A stretch of 64,000 bases of DNA from Micromonospora sp. WMMD812 (GTDB lineage Bacteria; Actinomycetota; Actinomycetes; Mycobacteriales; Micromonosporaceae). This document shows positions 19,132-28,688 of the stretch, one piece after another. Each line of letters opens with the position of its first letter. Positions within the stretch are counted from its first letter, which is position 1. The position numbers were made by a program, and so were the translations under genes. The notes under the pieces are model-generated. The model searched no databases and was not told the origin of the DNA. It saw only the letters and a list, made by a program, of their open reading frames with translations. The stretch is taken from contig NZ_CP114904.1 in assembly GCF_027497215.1 (NCBI RefSeq), positions 6,602,501 to 6,666,500 on the forward strand. The letters are read 5' to 3'.

Positions 19132-20211
19132 ATGACCATCGATCTGACCGCCCTCGGCTGGGACGCCGGGTGGGCGGCCCACGTGAACCGACGCACCGAC
19201 CACCGACCGGGCCGGGTGGCCCGGGTCGACCGGGGCGTCTGCACCGTCCTCTGCGCGGACGGCCCGGTCCGCGCCAGCCTCGGCGGCACGGTGCTCGCCG
19301 CCGCCGCCACCGACCTGACCCGGCTGCCCTGCGCGGGCGACTGGGTGCTGGTCGCCACCTGGCCGGACCGGCGGACCACCGTCGAGACGGTGCTGCCCCG
19401 GCGCACCGCGCTGGTGCGCCGGACCGCCGGCAAGGACGCCAGCGGCCAGGTGCTCGCCGCCAACCTGGACGCCGCCGCGGTCGTCGAGCCGGTGCACCCC
19501 GAACCCGACGTCGCCCGGATCGAGCGGCTGCTCTCCCTCGTCCACGAGTCCGGCGCCCGGCCGCTGGTCGTGCTCACCAAGGCGGACCTGGCCGCCGACC
19601 CGGACGCGGTCGCCCGCCAGCTCGCCGCGGTCGCGCCGGGCGTGCCGGTGCTTCCGGTCAGCGCCGAGCGCGACGCCGGGCTCGACCCGCTGCGGGCGCA
19701 GGTGCTGCCCGGACGGACGCTCGGCCTGCTCGGGCCGTCCGGCGCCGGCAAGTCGAGCCTGGTCAACGCGCTGGCCGGAGCGGTGGTGATGCCGACGCAG
19801 GCGATCCGGCGGGTGGACGGCAAGGGCCGGCACACCACCACCTGGCGGGCGCTGGTGTCGGTGCCCGGCGGCGGGGCGGTGGTCGACACGCCCGGCGTGC
19901 GGGCGGTCGGCCTCCTGGACGGCTCGACCGGGCTGGACCGGGCCTTCGCCGACATCGCCGAGCTGGCCACCGGCTGCCGGTACGCCGACTGCGCGCACGA
20001 CGGCGAGCCGGCCTGCGCGGTGCGCGAGGCGCTGGAGAGCGGCGAGCTGACCGCCCGGCGCTGGGAGAGCTGGCGCCGGTTGCAGCGGGAACTGGCCTTC
20101 GAGTCGCGGCGTCGGGAGACCCGGCTGGCCGCGGAGCGGCGCGGCGGCTGGCGCGGCGCGCGCCGGCGGTCGGCCCGCCCGGCCCGGCCACCGTCGCCAG
20201 GCGGGTTCTGA
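19132..20211 (+). CDS. rsgA: Ribosome small-subunit GTPase RsgA (YjeQ)
   Basis: 359 residues, circularly permuted GTPase that checks late 30S maturation. The N-terminal OB domain is followed by G4 LTKADL (about 148-153), G1 GPSGAGKSS (201-209) and G3 DTPG (252-255), the order that defines the family. The C-terminal zinc motif has Cys282, Cys287, His289 and Cys295 (GCRYADCAHDGEPAC). ATG has GAGG 5 nt upstream, overlapping the stop of the 16-codon uORF. A basic Arg-rich tail follows. Confidence 0.95.
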   Translation: MTIDLTALGWDAGWAAHVNRRTDHRPGRVARVDRGVCTVLCADGPVRASLGGTVLAAAATDLTRLPCAGDWVLVATWPDRRTTVETVLPRRTALVRRTAGKDASGQVLAANLDAAAVVEPVHPEPDVARIERLLSLVHESGARPLVVLTKADLAADPDAVARQLAAVAPGVPVLPVSAERDAGLDPLRAQVLPGRTLGLLGPSGAGKSSLVNALAGAVVMPTQAIRRVDGKGRHTTTWRALVSVPGGGAVVDTPGVRAVGLLDGSTGLDRAFADIAELATGCRYADCAHDGEPACAVREALESGELTARRWESWRRLQRELAFESRRRETRLAAERRGGWRGARRRSARPARPPSPGGF

Positions 20212-20242
20212 TCCACGGCCAACCGGTCTGAGCTGGGGGAAT

Positions 20243-20309
20243 GTGCGGGCGCGGAAAACTGTCGTACCTCGGGGCTAGAGTTACCGAGGCGTCATTCCTG
20301 CGCCCGCAC
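20243..20309 (+). promoter_or_regulatory. uvrA promoter region with nested inverted repeats
   Basis: GTGCGGGCGC (20243-20252) and GCGCCCGCAC (20300-20309) are perfect inverses enclosing CCTCGG (20267-20272) / CCGAGG (20284-20289). The inner loop holds TAGAGT (20276-20281), a likely -10. No GAAC-N4-GTTC LexA-like box was seen, so SOS control is not supported by the sequence. Confidence 0.55.
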
Positions 20310-20373
20310 AACCGCTCAGACCCGCCTCCGAGCGGACAGATCCGCCTCATCTTCTTCCGGGAGCACACGCACC

Positions 20374-23316
20374 GTGGCCGACCGACTGATCATCCGTGGC
20401 GCGCGCGAGCACAACCTGCGTGACGTCAGTCTCGACCTGCCCCGGGACGCCCTGATCGTGTTCACCGGGCTCTCCGGGTCGGGCAAGTCGAGCCTGGCCT
20501 TCGACACGATCTTCGCCGAGGGGCAGCGGCGCTACGTGGAGTCGCTCTCCTCGTACGCCCGGCAGTTCCTCGGCCAGATGGACAAGCCCGACGTCGACTT
20601 CATCGAGGGCCTCAGCCCGGCCGTCTCGATCGACCAGAAGTCGACCTCCCGCAACCCGCGGTCGACGGTCGGCACGATCACCGAGGTCTACGACTACCTC
20701 CGCCTGCTCTTCGCCCGCGTCGGCGAGCCGCACTGCCCGGTCTGCGGCGAGCGGATCTCCAAGCAGAGCCCGCAGCAGATCGTCGACCGCGTCCTGACCA
20801 TGACCGAGGGCACCCGCTTCATGGTGCTCGCGCCCGTGGTGCGGGGCCGCAAGGGCGAATACGTCGACCTCTTCGCCGAGCTGCAGGCCAAGGGCTACGC
20901 CCGGGCCCGGATCGACGGCGTGGTGCACCCGCTGACCGAGCCGCCCAAGCTCAAGAAGCAGGAGAAGCACACCATCGAGGTGGTGATCGACCGGCTCACC
21001 GTCAAGGCCAGCGCCAAGCAGCGGCTGACCGACTCCGTCGAGGCCGCGCTCGGCCTCTCCGGCGGGCTGGTCCTGCTCGACTTCGTCGACCTGGCCGAGG
21101 ACGACCCCGAGCGGGAGCGCCGCTACTCCGAGCACCTGGCCTGCCCCAACGACCACCCGCTCGCCATCGAGGACCTGGAACCCCGGGTCTTCTCGTTCAA
21201 CGCGCCCTACGGCGCGTGCCCGGAGTGCACCGGCCTCGGCACCAAGAAGGAGGTCGACCCCGAGCTGGTCGTCCCCGACCCCGAGCGCACCCTGCGCGAG
21301 GGCGCCATCCAGCCCTGGGCCGGCGGGCACACCCTGGAATACTTCCTGCGGCTGCTGGAGGCCCTCGGCGAGGCCGAGCACTTCGACCTGGACACGCCGT
21401 GGCGGGCGCTGCCGTCCCGCGCGCAGAAGACGATCCTGCACGGCTCCGGCGACCAGGTGCACGTCCGCTACCGCAACAAGTACGGCCGCGAGCGTTCCTA
21501 CTACACCGGCTTCGAGGGCGTGGTGCAGTGGATCGAACGTCGCCACACCGACACCGAGTCGGAGTGGTCGCGCGAGAAGTACGAGGGCTACATGCGCGAT
21601 GTGCCCTGCGCGGCCTGCGGCGGCGCCCGGCTGAAGCCGGAGGTGCTCGCGGTCACCCTGGCCGGCAAGAGCATCGCCGAGGTCTGCAACCTGTCCGTGG
21701 GGGAGTGCGCCGAGCTGCTCGGCGGCATCGAGCTCACCGACCGGCAGAAGATGATCGCCGAGCGGGTGCTCAAGGAGATCAACGCCCGGCTGCGGTTCCT
21801 GCTCGACGTCGGCCTGGACTACCTCTCCCTGGACCGGCCGGCCGGCACCCTCTCCGGCGGCGAGGCGCAGCGCATCCGGCTGGCCACCCAGATCGGGTCG
21901 GGCCTGGTCGGCGTCCTCTACGTGCTCGACGAGCCGTCGATCGGGCTGCACCAGCGCGACAACCACCGCCTGATCGAGACCCTGGTGCGGCTGCGCGGGC
22001 TGGGCAACACGCTGATCGTGGTCGAGCACGACGAGGACACCATCCGCACCGCCGACTGGATCGTCGACATCGGCCCGGGCGCCGGTGAGCACGGCGGCAA
22101 GATCGTGCACAGCGGCTCGGTCCCGGCCCTGCTGGAGAACCCGGAGTCGATGACCGGGGCGTACCTGTCGGGGCGCAAGTCGATCCCGACGCCGCACCAG
22201 CGCCGTCCGCAGACGCCCGGCCGCGAGCTGGTGGTGCAGGGGGCGCGCGAGCACAACCTGCGCAACCTGACCGTGTCGTTCCCGCTCGGCCAGCTCATCG
22301 CGGTCACCGGGGTCAGCGGCTCGGGCAAGTCGACCCTGGTCAACGACATCCTGCACGCCGTGCTGGCCAACCAGATCAACGGCGCCCGGCTGGTGCCCGG
22401 CCGGCACACCCGGGTCACCGGGCTCGAGCACGTGGACAAGGTGGTCGGCGTCGACCAGTCGCCGATCGGGCGTACGCCCCGGTCGAACCCGGCCACCTAC
22501 ACCGGCGTCTGGGACCACATCCGCAAGCTCTTCGCCGAGACCACCGAGGCCAAGGTGCGCGGCTACGGCCCCGGCCGGTTCTCCTTCAACGTCAAGGGCG
22601 GGCGCTGCGAGGCGTGCTCCGGTGACGGCACGATCAAGATCGAGATGAACTTCCTGCCCGACGTCTACGTCCCCTGCGAGGTCTGCAAGGGCGCCCGCTA
22701 CAACCGGGAGACCCTGGAGGTCCACTACAAGGGCAAGACCGTCTCCGACGTCCTGGAGATGCCGATCGAGGAGGCGGCCGAGTTCTTCTCCGCCATCCCG
22801 GCCATCCACCGGCACCTCAAGACGCTGGTCGACGTCGGGCTGGGCTACGTCCGGCTCGGCCAGCCGGCGCCGACCCTGTCCGGCGGCGAGGCGCAGCGGG
22901 TGAAGCTGGCCTCCGAGTTGCAGAAGCGCTCCACCGGCCGCACGGTCTACGTGCTCGACGAGCCGACCACCGGTCTGCACTTCGAGGACATCCGCAAGCT
23001 GCTGATGGTGCTCGAGGGCCTCGTCGACAAGGGCAACACGGTGATCACCATCGAGCACAACCTCGACGTGATCAAGACGGCCGACTGGCTGATCGACATG
23101 GGCCCGGAGGGCGGGCACCGGGGCGGCACGGTGCTGGCCACCGGCACGCCGGAGGAGGTCGCCGAGGTCGCCGAGAGCCACACCGGGCAGTTCCTGCGCC
23201 ACGTGCTGAAGCTCGACGGCGAGGCCAAGGGCGCCGCCGCGGCCACCTCCCGGGCGGCCAAGGCGAACGGGGTCAAATCCCGCGGCGCTCGCAAGGTGCC
23301 CGCCGGGGCGCGCTGA
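20374..23316 (+). CDS. uvrA: Excinuclease ABC subunit A
   Basis: 980 residues. Damage-recognition ATPase of nucleotide-excision repair. Two ABC modules: Walker [10 protein letters not shown] near 31 and GVSGSGKST near 645, with signatures TLSGGEAQR in both halves and Walker B LYVLDEPS and VYVLDEPTT. Zinc-binding cysteines: [13 protein letters not shown] in the first half, CEACSGDG...CEVCKG in the second. GTG at 20374 has GGGAG about 10 nt upstream. An Ala/Lys-rich C-terminal tail is usual for actinobacteria. Confidence 0.98.
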   Translation: MADRLIIRGAREHNLRDVSLDLPRDALIVFTGLSGSGKSSLAFDTIFAEGQRRYVESLSSYARQFLGQMDKPDVDFIEGLSPAVSIDQKSTSRNPRSTVGTITEVYDYLRLLFARVGEPHCPVCGERISKQSPQQIVDRVLTMTEGTRFMVLAPVVRGRKGEYVDLFAELQAKGYARARIDGVVHPLTEPPKLKKQEKHTIEVVIDRLTVKASAKQRLTDSVEAALGLSGGLVLLDFVDLAEDDPERERRYSEHLACPNDHPLAIEDLEPRVFSFNAPYGACPECTGLGTKKEVDPELVVPDPERTLREGAIQPWAGGHTLEYFLRLLEALGEAEHFDLDTPWRALPSRAQKTILHGSGDQVHVRYRNKYGRERSYYTGFEGVVQWIERRHTDTESEWSREKYEGYMRDVPCAACGGARLKPEVLAVTLAGKSIAEVCNLSVGECAELLGGIELTDRQKMIAERVLKEINARLRFLLDVGLDYLSLDRPAGTLSGGEAQRIRLATQIGSGLVGVLYVLDEPSIGLHQRDNHRLIETLVRLRGLGNTLIVVEHDEDTIRTADWIVDIGPGAGEHGGKIVHSGSVPALLENPESMTGAYLSGRKSIPTPHQRRPQTPGRELVVQGAREHNLRNLTVSFPLGQLIAVTGVSGSGKSTLVNDILHAVLANQINGARLVPGRHTRVTGLEHVDKVVGVDQSPIGRTPRSNPATYTGVWDHIRKLFAETTEAKVRGYGPGRFSFNVKGGRCEACSGDGTIKIEMNFLPDVYVPCEVCKGARYNRETLEVHYKGKTVSDVLEMPIEEAAEFFSAIPAIHRHLKTLVDVGLGYVRLGQPAPTLSGGEAQRVKLASELQKRSTGRTVYVLDEPTTGLHFEDIRKLLMVLEGLVDKGNTVITIEHNLDVIKTADWLIDMGPEGGHRGGTVLATGTPEEVAEVAESHTGQFLRHVLKLDGEAKGAAAATSRAAKANGVKSRGARKVPAGAR

Positions 23317-23321
23317 CCGCC

Positions 23322-23359
23322 CCCGACGGAGGGCGGGCAGTGCGTCCGCCTCCGTCGGG
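23322..23359 (+). terminator. uvrA terminator
   Basis: CCCGACGGAGGGCGG (23322-23336) pairs with CCGCCTCCGTCGGG (23346-23359) with one bulge and a 9-nt loop, starting 6 bp after the uvrA stop. Confidence 0.85.
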
Positions 23360-23460
23360 TGCCGCCTCGTGGTACGCGTGAACCGTCCGGCACAGTGACT
23401 CGTGTGCAGAAGTATGGCCACGGTCAGGTCCGGCCGGGGCAGCCGACAGAAGGGCGAGGT

Positions 23461-23946
23461 ATGAGTGACGATCAGGTGCTGACCGGTCCGGGTACGCAGA
23501 CGCGGCGCGCCCTGCTCGCCGGCGCCGGCGCGGTCGGTGCGGCCGTCGTGCTGGCCGCCTGCGGCGGGGACGACGCGGGCGACGGCGGCGCGCCCGCCAC
23601 CAGCGGCGGCCCGGCGGTGCCCAGCACCGGTGACGCCGGTGGCGGTGACCGTCAGGGGTCGCAGTCGCTGGCGACCACCACCGACATCCCGGTCGGCGGC
23701 GGCAAGGTCCTCAACACCGCGGGTGTCGTGATCACCCAGCCCAGCCCCGGCGAGTTCAAGGGCTTCGACGCGATCTGCACCCACCAGCGCTGCCCGGTGT
23801 CGAACGTCGACGGCGGCACCATCAACTGCACCTGCCACGGCAGCAAGTTCTCGATCGAGGACGGCTCGGTCAAGGCCGGCCCGGCCACCCGGCCGCTGCC
23901 CGCCAAGAACGTCAAGGTCGTCGGCGACCAGATCTCGTTCGCCTGA
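23461..23946 (+). CDS. Rieske [2Fe-2S] protein, Tat-exported lipoprotein
   Basis: 161 residues. The Tat signal has RR at 15-16 ([10 protein letters not shown]) and a lipobox LAAC with Cys34, then an Ala/Gly/Ser linker. The Rieske domain uses Cys106/His108 (CTH) and Cys123/His126 (C-T-C-H) as cluster ligands; Cys111 and Cys125 are placed to form the stabilising disulfide of high-potential Rieske proteins. It is thus a membrane-anchored, extracytoplasmic electron carrier; partner unknown. ATG at 23461 follows AAGGGCGAGGT. It is flanked by terminators on both sides, so it is monocistronic between the uvr genes. Confidence 0.88.
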   Translation: MSDDQVLTGPGTQTRRALLAGAGAVGAAVVLAACGGDDAGDGGAPATSGGPAVPSTGDAGGGDRQGSQSLATTTDIPVGGGKVLNTAGVVITQPSPGEFKGFDAICTHQRCPVSNVDGGTINCTCHGSKFSIEDGSVKAGPATRPLPAKNVKVVGDQISFA

Positions 23947-23957
23947 TCGATCCGCGC

Positions 23958-24039
23958 GGCGGGCGTTGCGCCGGCACGATCCCGTGACGCCCGCCCGTCT
24001 CCACGTGGCATCCCGGGGCCGACCGCGCCCCGGGATGCC
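23958..24039 (+). terminator. Tandem terminator hairpins
   Basis: First stem GGCGGGCGT (23958-23966) with ACGCCCGCC (23987-23995). Second, a perfect 13-bp stem, GGCATCCCGGGGC (24007-24019) with GCCCCGGGATGCC (24027-24039), 7-nt loop. The rest of the gap up to uvrC carries only the TAGGCT -10 of uvrC. Confidence 0.85.
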
Positions 24040-24220
24040 CGTGAGGTCACACCCGCCCGGCCGGGCGGTGATCCGCGTCCCCCGTGCTCCCGGAGGGGTG
24101 CCCACCGCGCCCCGGGCCCCGGCCACGTCGTGCGGAGGTCGCGGTCGGCTCACCGCGCCACCCTGGCGGCGGCAGCGCCGCAGCAGGGAGCTGTCGGTGG
24201 CGCGGACTAGGCTTGCAGCC

Positions 24221-26248
24221 GTGGCTGACCCCTCGACCTACCGTCCCGCGCCCGGCACCATTCCGGAGTCGCCCGGGGTCTACCGCTTCCGTGACGGCAC
24301 CGGCCGGGTGATCTACGTCGGCAAGGCGAAGAACCTGCGCAGCCGGCTCAACTCCTACTTCGGTGACGTCTGGAACCTGCACGAGCGCACCCGGCAGATG
24401 GTGACCACCGCCGAGTCGGTCGACTGGATCACCGTGGGCACCGAGGTCGAGGCGCTCCAACAGGAGTTCACCTGGATCAAGCAGTACGACCCGAGGTTCA
24501 ACGTCCGCTACCGGGACGACAAGTCCTACCCCTACCTGGCCGTGACCCTCGACGAGGAATACCCGCGGCTGCAGGTGATGCGCGGCGCCAAGCGCAAGGG
24601 GGTGCGTTACTTCGGGCCCTACTCGCACGCCTGGGCCATCCGCGAGACGCTCGACCTGCTGCTGCGCGTCTTCCCGGCCCGCACCTGCTCCGGCGGGGTC
24701 TTCAAGCGGGCCGGCCAGGTCGGCCGCCCCTGCCTGCTCGGCTACATCGGCAAGTGCTCGGCGCCGTGCGTCGGCAGCGTCTCCGCCGACCAGCACCGGG
24801 AGATCGTCGACGCGTTCTGCGACTTCATGGCCGGCCGCACCGACACCATGGTGCGCCGTCTCGAACGCGAGATGACCGAGGCGAGCGAGCAGCTGGAGTT
24901 CGAGCGGGCCGCCCGGCTGCGTGACGACCTGGCCGCGCTGCGCCGGGCCATGGAGAAGCAGACCGTGGTGCTCGGCGACGGCACCGACGCCGACGTGGTC
25001 GCGTTCGCCGACGACCCGCTCGAGGCGGCGGTGCAGGTCTTCCACGTCCGCGACGGCCGGGTCCGGGGCCAGCGCGGCTGGGTGGTGGAGAAGACCGAGG
25101 ACCTGACCACCGGCGACCTGGTGCACCACTTCTGCACCCAGGTCTACGGCGGCGAGCACGGCGAGGCCGACGTCCCCCGGGAGCTGCTGGTCCCCGCCCT
25201 GCCGGCCGACGCCGACGCGCTGGCCGACTGGCTGTCCAGCCACCGGGGCAGCCGGGTCACGCTGCGGGTGCCCCAGCGCGGCGACAAGCGGGCCCTGATG
25301 GAGACGGTGGAACGCAACGCCAAGGACGCGCTCGCCCGGCACAAGCTCAAGCGCGCCGGTGACCTGACTACCCGGGGCAAGGCGCTCGACGAGATCAGCG
25401 ACGCGCTCGGCATGCGCACGTCGCCGCTGCGCATCGAGTGCTTCGACATCTCCCAGATCCAGGGCACCGACGTGGTGGCCAGCATGGTCGTCTTCGAGGA
25501 CGGGCTGCCGCGCAAGAGCGAGTACCGGCGGTTCATCATCCGAGGCGCCACCGACGACCTCTCCGCCATGTCCGAGGTGCTGCGCCGCCGGTTCGCCCGC
25601 TATCTCGACGCCCGCGCCGAGACCGGCGAGGTGGGTGTGGAGTCGGCCGACGATCCCGAAGCCCCGGCCGGGCAGGTCGACGCCGACGAGCCGCGGGTCG
25701 GCGCCCTGGTGGATCCGACCACCGGTCGGCCCCGCAAGTTCGCGTACCCGCCGCAGCTGGTGGTGGTCGACGGCGGCGCACCGCAGGTCGCGGCGGCGGC
25801 GCAGGCCCTCTCCGAGCTGGGTATCGACGATGTGGCGCTCTGCGGGCTGGCCAAGCGGCTGGAGGAGGTGTGGCTGCCCGACGACGAGTTCCCGGTCATC
25901 CTGCCCCGCACCTCCGAGGGCCTCTACCTGTTGCAGCGGGTCCGCGACGAGGCGCACCGGTTCGCCATCACCTTCCACCGGCAGCGGCGGTCGAAGCGGA
26001 TGACGACCTCCGCCCTGGACACGGTTCCCGGGCTGGGCGAGGTGCGGCGCAAGGCGCTGCTGCGGCACTTCGGCTCGCTCAAGCGGCTCTCCGCCGCCAC
26101 CGTCGAGGAGATCACCGAGGTGCCGGGCGTCGGCCGGCGGACGGCCGAGGCGGTGCTGGCCGCCCTGGGCACTGGCGAGAGGGCCGCCGCGACCGACGAA
26201 CCGACGGCCGTTCCCACCGACGGCACATCCGCCGCCACGACCGACTGA
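24221..26248 (+). CDS. uvrC: Excinuclease ABC subunit C
   Basis: 675 residues; makes the two incisions in nucleotide-excision repair. Order: GIY-YIG nuclease ([20 protein letters not shown], about 15-95), Cys-rich CSGGVF...[16 protein letters not shown] motif ([17 protein letters not shown]), RNase-H-like nuclease ([24 protein letters not shown]), and tandem HhH at the C-terminus ([25 protein letters not shown]). About 60 linker residues ([16 protein letters not shown]) interrupt the RNase-H domain. GTG at 24221 follows TAGGCT by 7 nt and has no ribosome-binding site, so it is a leaderless start. Convergent with recQ, 8 bp apart. Confidence 0.97.
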   Translation: MADPSTYRPAPGTIPESPGVYRFRDGTGRVIYVGKAKNLRSRLNSYFGDVWNLHERTRQMVTTAESVDWITVGTEVEALQQEFTWIKQYDPRFNVRYRDDKSYPYLAVTLDEEYPRLQVMRGAKRKGVRYFGPYSHAWAIRETLDLLLRVFPARTCSGGVFKRAGQVGRPCLLGYIGKCSAPCVGSVSADQHREIVDAFCDFMAGRTDTMVRRLEREMTEASEQLEFERAARLRDDLAALRRAMEKQTVVLGDGTDADVVAFADDPLEAAVQVFHVRDGRVRGQRGWVVEKTEDLTTGDLVHHFCTQVYGGEHGEADVPRELLVPALPADADALADWLSSHRGSRVTLRVPQRGDKRALMETVERNAKDALARHKLKRAGDLTTRGKALDEISDALGMRTSPLRIECFDISQIQGTDVVASMVVFEDGLPRKSEYRRFIIRGATDDLSAMSEVLRRRFARYLDARAETGEVGVESADDPEAPAGQVDADEPRVGALVDPTTGRPRKFAYPPQLVVVDGGAPQVAAAAQALSELGIDDVALCGLAKRLEEVWLPDDEFPVILPRTSEGLYLLQRVRDEAHRFAITFHRQRRSKRMTTSALDTVPGLGEVRRKALLRHFGSLKRLSAATVEEITEVPGVGRRTAEAVLAALGTGERAAATDEPTAVPTDGTSAATTD

Positions 26249-26256
26249 CCGGCGGG

Positions 26257-28101
26257 CTATCCGACGCTGTCGCCCTCGGTCAGCACGGTCAGGATCTGGT
26301 CGCCGTACTTCGCGAGCTTGTTCTCGCCGACGCCGCTGACCCGGGACAGCTCGGCCAGCGAGGCAGGTGCGTCGGTGGCGATCTGCCGCAGGGTGGCGTC
26401 GTGGAAGATCACGTACGCCGGGACGCCCTGCTCCTTCGCCGCCGCCGCCCGCCAGGCGCGGAGTCGCTCGAAGACGGGCGCGGCGCCCGCCGGCAGCTCC
26501 GCGGCGGCGGCGCGAGACCGGCCGGCGCGGGCGGAGGCCGGCCGCTCCGGCTCACGGCGCATCATCACCGTGCGTCGGCGGCCCAGCACCTCGGCGCTGG
26601 CCTCGGTGAGCACCAGCGTGCCGTAGTCACCCTCGACCGCGAGCAGCCCCTCGGCGAGCAGTTGCCGGATCACCCCACGCCACTCGGCCTCGCGCAACTC
26701 CTCGCCGATGCCGAAGACGGTGAGCGAGTCGTGGCCGAACTGGGTCACCTTCTCGGTGCTCCGACCCAACAGGATGTCGATGCAGTGCCCGGCGCCGAAG
26801 CGCTGGTTGCGTTCCCGGTCGAGCCGGAACACGGTGGACAGCAGCTTCTGCGCGGCGATGGTGCCGTCCCAGGACTCCGGCGGGTTGAGGCAGGTGTCGC
26901 AGTTGCCGCACAGGCCTGCCGCCGGCTCGCCGAAATACTCCAGCAGCTGTGCCCGGCGGCACCGGACCGTCTCGCAGAGCGCGAGCATCGCGTCCAGATG
27001 CCGGGCCAGCCCGCGCCGGTGGGCCAGGTCGCCCTCGGACGTCTCGATCATCTTTCGCTGCTGGACGACGTCCTGGAGCCCGTACGCCAACCAGGCCGTC
27101 GACGGCAGGCCGTCCCGCCCGGCGCGACCGGTCTCCTGGTAGTAGCCCTCGACCGACTTCGGCAGGTCGAGGTGGGCGACGAAGCGGACGTCCGGCTTGT
27201 CGATCCCCATCCCGAACGCGATCGTCGCGACCATCACGAGGCCGTCCTCGCGGAGGAACCGCTGCTGGTGCCTCGCGCGGGTCGCCGCGTCCAGGCCCGC
27301 GTGGTACGGCAGCGCGGCGATCCCGTTGGCGGTCAGGAACTCGGCGGTCTTCTCCACCGAGGCGCGCGACAGGCAGTAGACGATGCCCGCGTCGCCCGGG
27401 TGCTCGTCGCGCAGCAGGCTCAGCAGCTGCTTGCGCGGCTCGTGCTTCGGCACGATGCGGTACTGGATGTTGGGCCGGTCGAAGCTGGCCACGAAGTGCC
27501 GGGCGCCGGTCAGGTCGAGGCGGGTGGCGATCTCGGCGCGGGTCGCGCTGGTCGCGGTGGCGGTCAGCGCGATCCGCGGGACGTCCGGCCAGCGCTCGTG
27601 CAACATCGACAGGGCCAGGTAGTCGGGCCGGAAGTCGTGCCCCCACTGGGAGACGCAGTGCGCCTCGTCGATCGCGAACAGGGCGATCTTGCCCCGCTCG
27701 AGCAGCTGGACGGTGGACCGGCCGCCCAGCGCCTCCGGAGCGAGATAGAGCAGGTCCAGCTCGCCGGCGAGGAAGGCCGCCTCGACCCGGCGGCGGGCAT
27801 CGAGGTCCAGGGTCGAGTTGAGGAAACCGGCCCGGACACCCACCGCGGTCAGCGCGTCGACCTGGTCCTGCATCAGCGCGATCAGCGGGGAGACCACCAC
27901 CGCCACCCCGGGGCGGACCAGCGCCGGGATCTGGTAGCAGAGGGACTTGCCGCCGCCGGTGGGCATCAGCACCAGCGCGTCGCCACCGGCCACGACGTGG
28001 TCGATCACGTCCTGCTGGAAGCCCCGGAAGGCGTCGTAGCCGAACACCCGGCTCAGCACCTGGAGCGCCTCGGAGGTGCGCAGGTCGGTGGGGGAGGCCA
28101 T
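26257..28101 (-). CDS. recQ: ATP-dependent DNA helicase RecQ
   Basis: 614 residues, 3'-5' superfamily 2 helicase. Walker [21 protein letters not shown] box [20 protein letters not shown], motif III TATAT, motif [12 protein letters not shown]. The RQC zinc site is [11 protein letters not shown]...CGNCDTC, followed by a winged helix and a C-terminal HRDC domain ([20 protein letters not shown]). ATG at 28101 has GGAGG-like sequence nearby. Six tandem 21-bp repeats sit 34 bp upstream of the start. Adjacent to uvrC tail to tail. Confidence 0.96.
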   Translation of the reverse strand: MASPTDLRTSEALQVLSRVFGYDAFRGFQQDVIDHVVAGGDALVLMPTGGGKSLCYQIPALVRPGVAVVVSPLIALMQDQVDALTAVGVRAGFLNSTLDLDARRRVEAAFLAGELDLLYLAPEALGGRSTVQLLERGKIALFAIDEAHCVSQWGHDFRPDYLALSMLHERWPDVPRIALTATATSATRAEIATRLDLTGARHFVASFDRPNIQYRIVPKHEPRKQLLSLLRDEHPGDAGIVYCLSRASVEKTAEFLTANGIAALPYHAGLDAATRARHQQRFLREDGLVMVATIAFGMGIDKPDVRFVAHLDLPKSVEGYYQETGRAGRDGLPSTAWLAYGLQDVVQQRKMIETSEGDLAHRRGLARHLDAMLALCETVRCRRAQLLEYFGEPAAGLCGNCDTCLNPPESWDGTIAAQKLLSTVFRLDRERNQRFGAGHCIDILLGRSTEKVTQFGHDSLTVFGIGEELREAEWRGVIRQLLAEGLLAVEGDYGTLVLTEASAEVLGRRRTVMMRREPERPASARAGRSRAAAAELPAGAAPVFERLRAWRAAAAKEQGVPAYVIFHDATLRQIATDAPASLAELSRVSGVGENKLAKYGDQILTVLTEGDSVG

Positions 28102-28135
28102 CCGCGAAGTGTACGAGCCGCCCCCGACGCGAGCG

Positions 28136-28261
28136 GCGACCGTGGGCCGCCGCGCCGCGACCGTGGGCCGCCGCGCCGCGACCGTGGGCCGCCGCGCCGC
28201 GACCGTGGGCCGCCGCGCCGCGACCGTGGGCCGCCGCGCCGCGACCGTGGGCCGCCGCGCC
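28136..28261. repeat. Six perfect 21-bp tandem repeats upstream of recQ
   Basis: Six identical head-to-tail 21-bp units begin GCGACCGTGGGCC at 28136, 28157, 28178, 28199, 28220 and 28241. They start 34 bp upstream of the recQ start codon, within its presumed promoter or leader. Perfect identity implies recent expansion. Confidence 0.95.
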
Positions 28262-28278
28262 GCGCCGCGTCCCCCAGG

Positions 28279-28356
28279 TTGATCGACTCCGTGTCGCCGA
28301 TATGGCGGTGTCCCGGCCGGCCGGATACCGCCATGTCGCCGACCTGGTGTCGATCA
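28279..28356. repeat. Family C long palindrome
   Basis: A 78-bp imperfect palindrome with about 35-bp arms (TTGATCGACTCCGTGTCGCC ... ending GGTGTCGATCA) around a GGCCGGCCGG centre; the arms contain ATATGGCGGTGTCC / GGATACCGCCATGT. Like families A and B it is capped by TGATC/GATCA. Confidence 0.85.
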
Positions 28357-28472
28357 GGGTTCAGACGGACCGCCAGCGCACCGTCGCCAGGGTGTTCGCC
28401 GGGCTGGTGCTGCTCGCCTTCCTCCTGGGGATCGCGCGCGGCGTGTTCGATCTGCTCTCCCGCGCGCTCTGA
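28347..28472 (+). CDS. Possible 41-residue membrane protein
   Basis: A short frame from GTG 28347 to TGA 28472. It encodes a basic N-terminus ([14 protein letters not shown]) and one hydrophobic helix ([19 protein letters not shown]). An in-frame ATG at 28302 lies inside the palindrome. No ribosome-binding site was found and the frame overlaps a repeat, so expression is uncertain; the amphipathic-plus-TM pattern is the only support. Confidence 0.3.
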   Translation: MSIRVQTDRQRTVARVFAGLVLLAFLLGIARGVFDLLSRAL

Positions 28473-28688
28473 TCAATCCAATCGCGCAGTCGCGGTGGGC
28501 ATCGGGTCCGCGTTCGTGCCTTTGTCGGGCCACCACTTCTGCATGATCGAGGTGCTCGTTCGGTGCGGCGGCGCGCGCCCCGGGCGGGTGGGGCGTGGGG
28601 GCGGTGGGCGGTCCGTGCGGGATAGAGTCGCTGTTTGACCGTTCGCGGCCGAGGGGACGGCCGCGGCGCCACGGCTTGGGGGTAGTTG

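Larger units (their letters stand above)
28102..28688. other. 587-bp recQ-rapZ intergenic region
   Basis: Holds the six-copy 21-bp minisatellite (28136-28261), a 78-bp palindrome (28279-28356), a possible small membrane ORF (28347-28472), and the rapZ promoter region: TAGAGT (28623-28628) and a perfect 8-bp leader hairpin, CGCGGCCG (28644-28651) with CGGCCGCG (28658-28665). Confidence 0.7.

Noticed and set aside
20212..20373. SOS (LexA) box upstream of uvrA
   Set aside because: No GAAC-N4-GTTC-like sequence is present in the gap.
20347..24153. A 1268-codon open frame on the minus strand across uvrA and the Rieske gene
   Set aside because: It is the antisense of uvrA; the residues are low-complexity (Gly/Arg/Leu/Asp) with no domain, typical of the GC-rich third-codon shadow frame.
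25438..28638. A 1066-codon plus-strand frame over uvrC, recQ and the 21-bp repeats, including a GPPRRDR-type repeat
   Set aside because: It crosses two well-supported genes in wrong frames; the peptide repeat is only a translation of the minisatellite.
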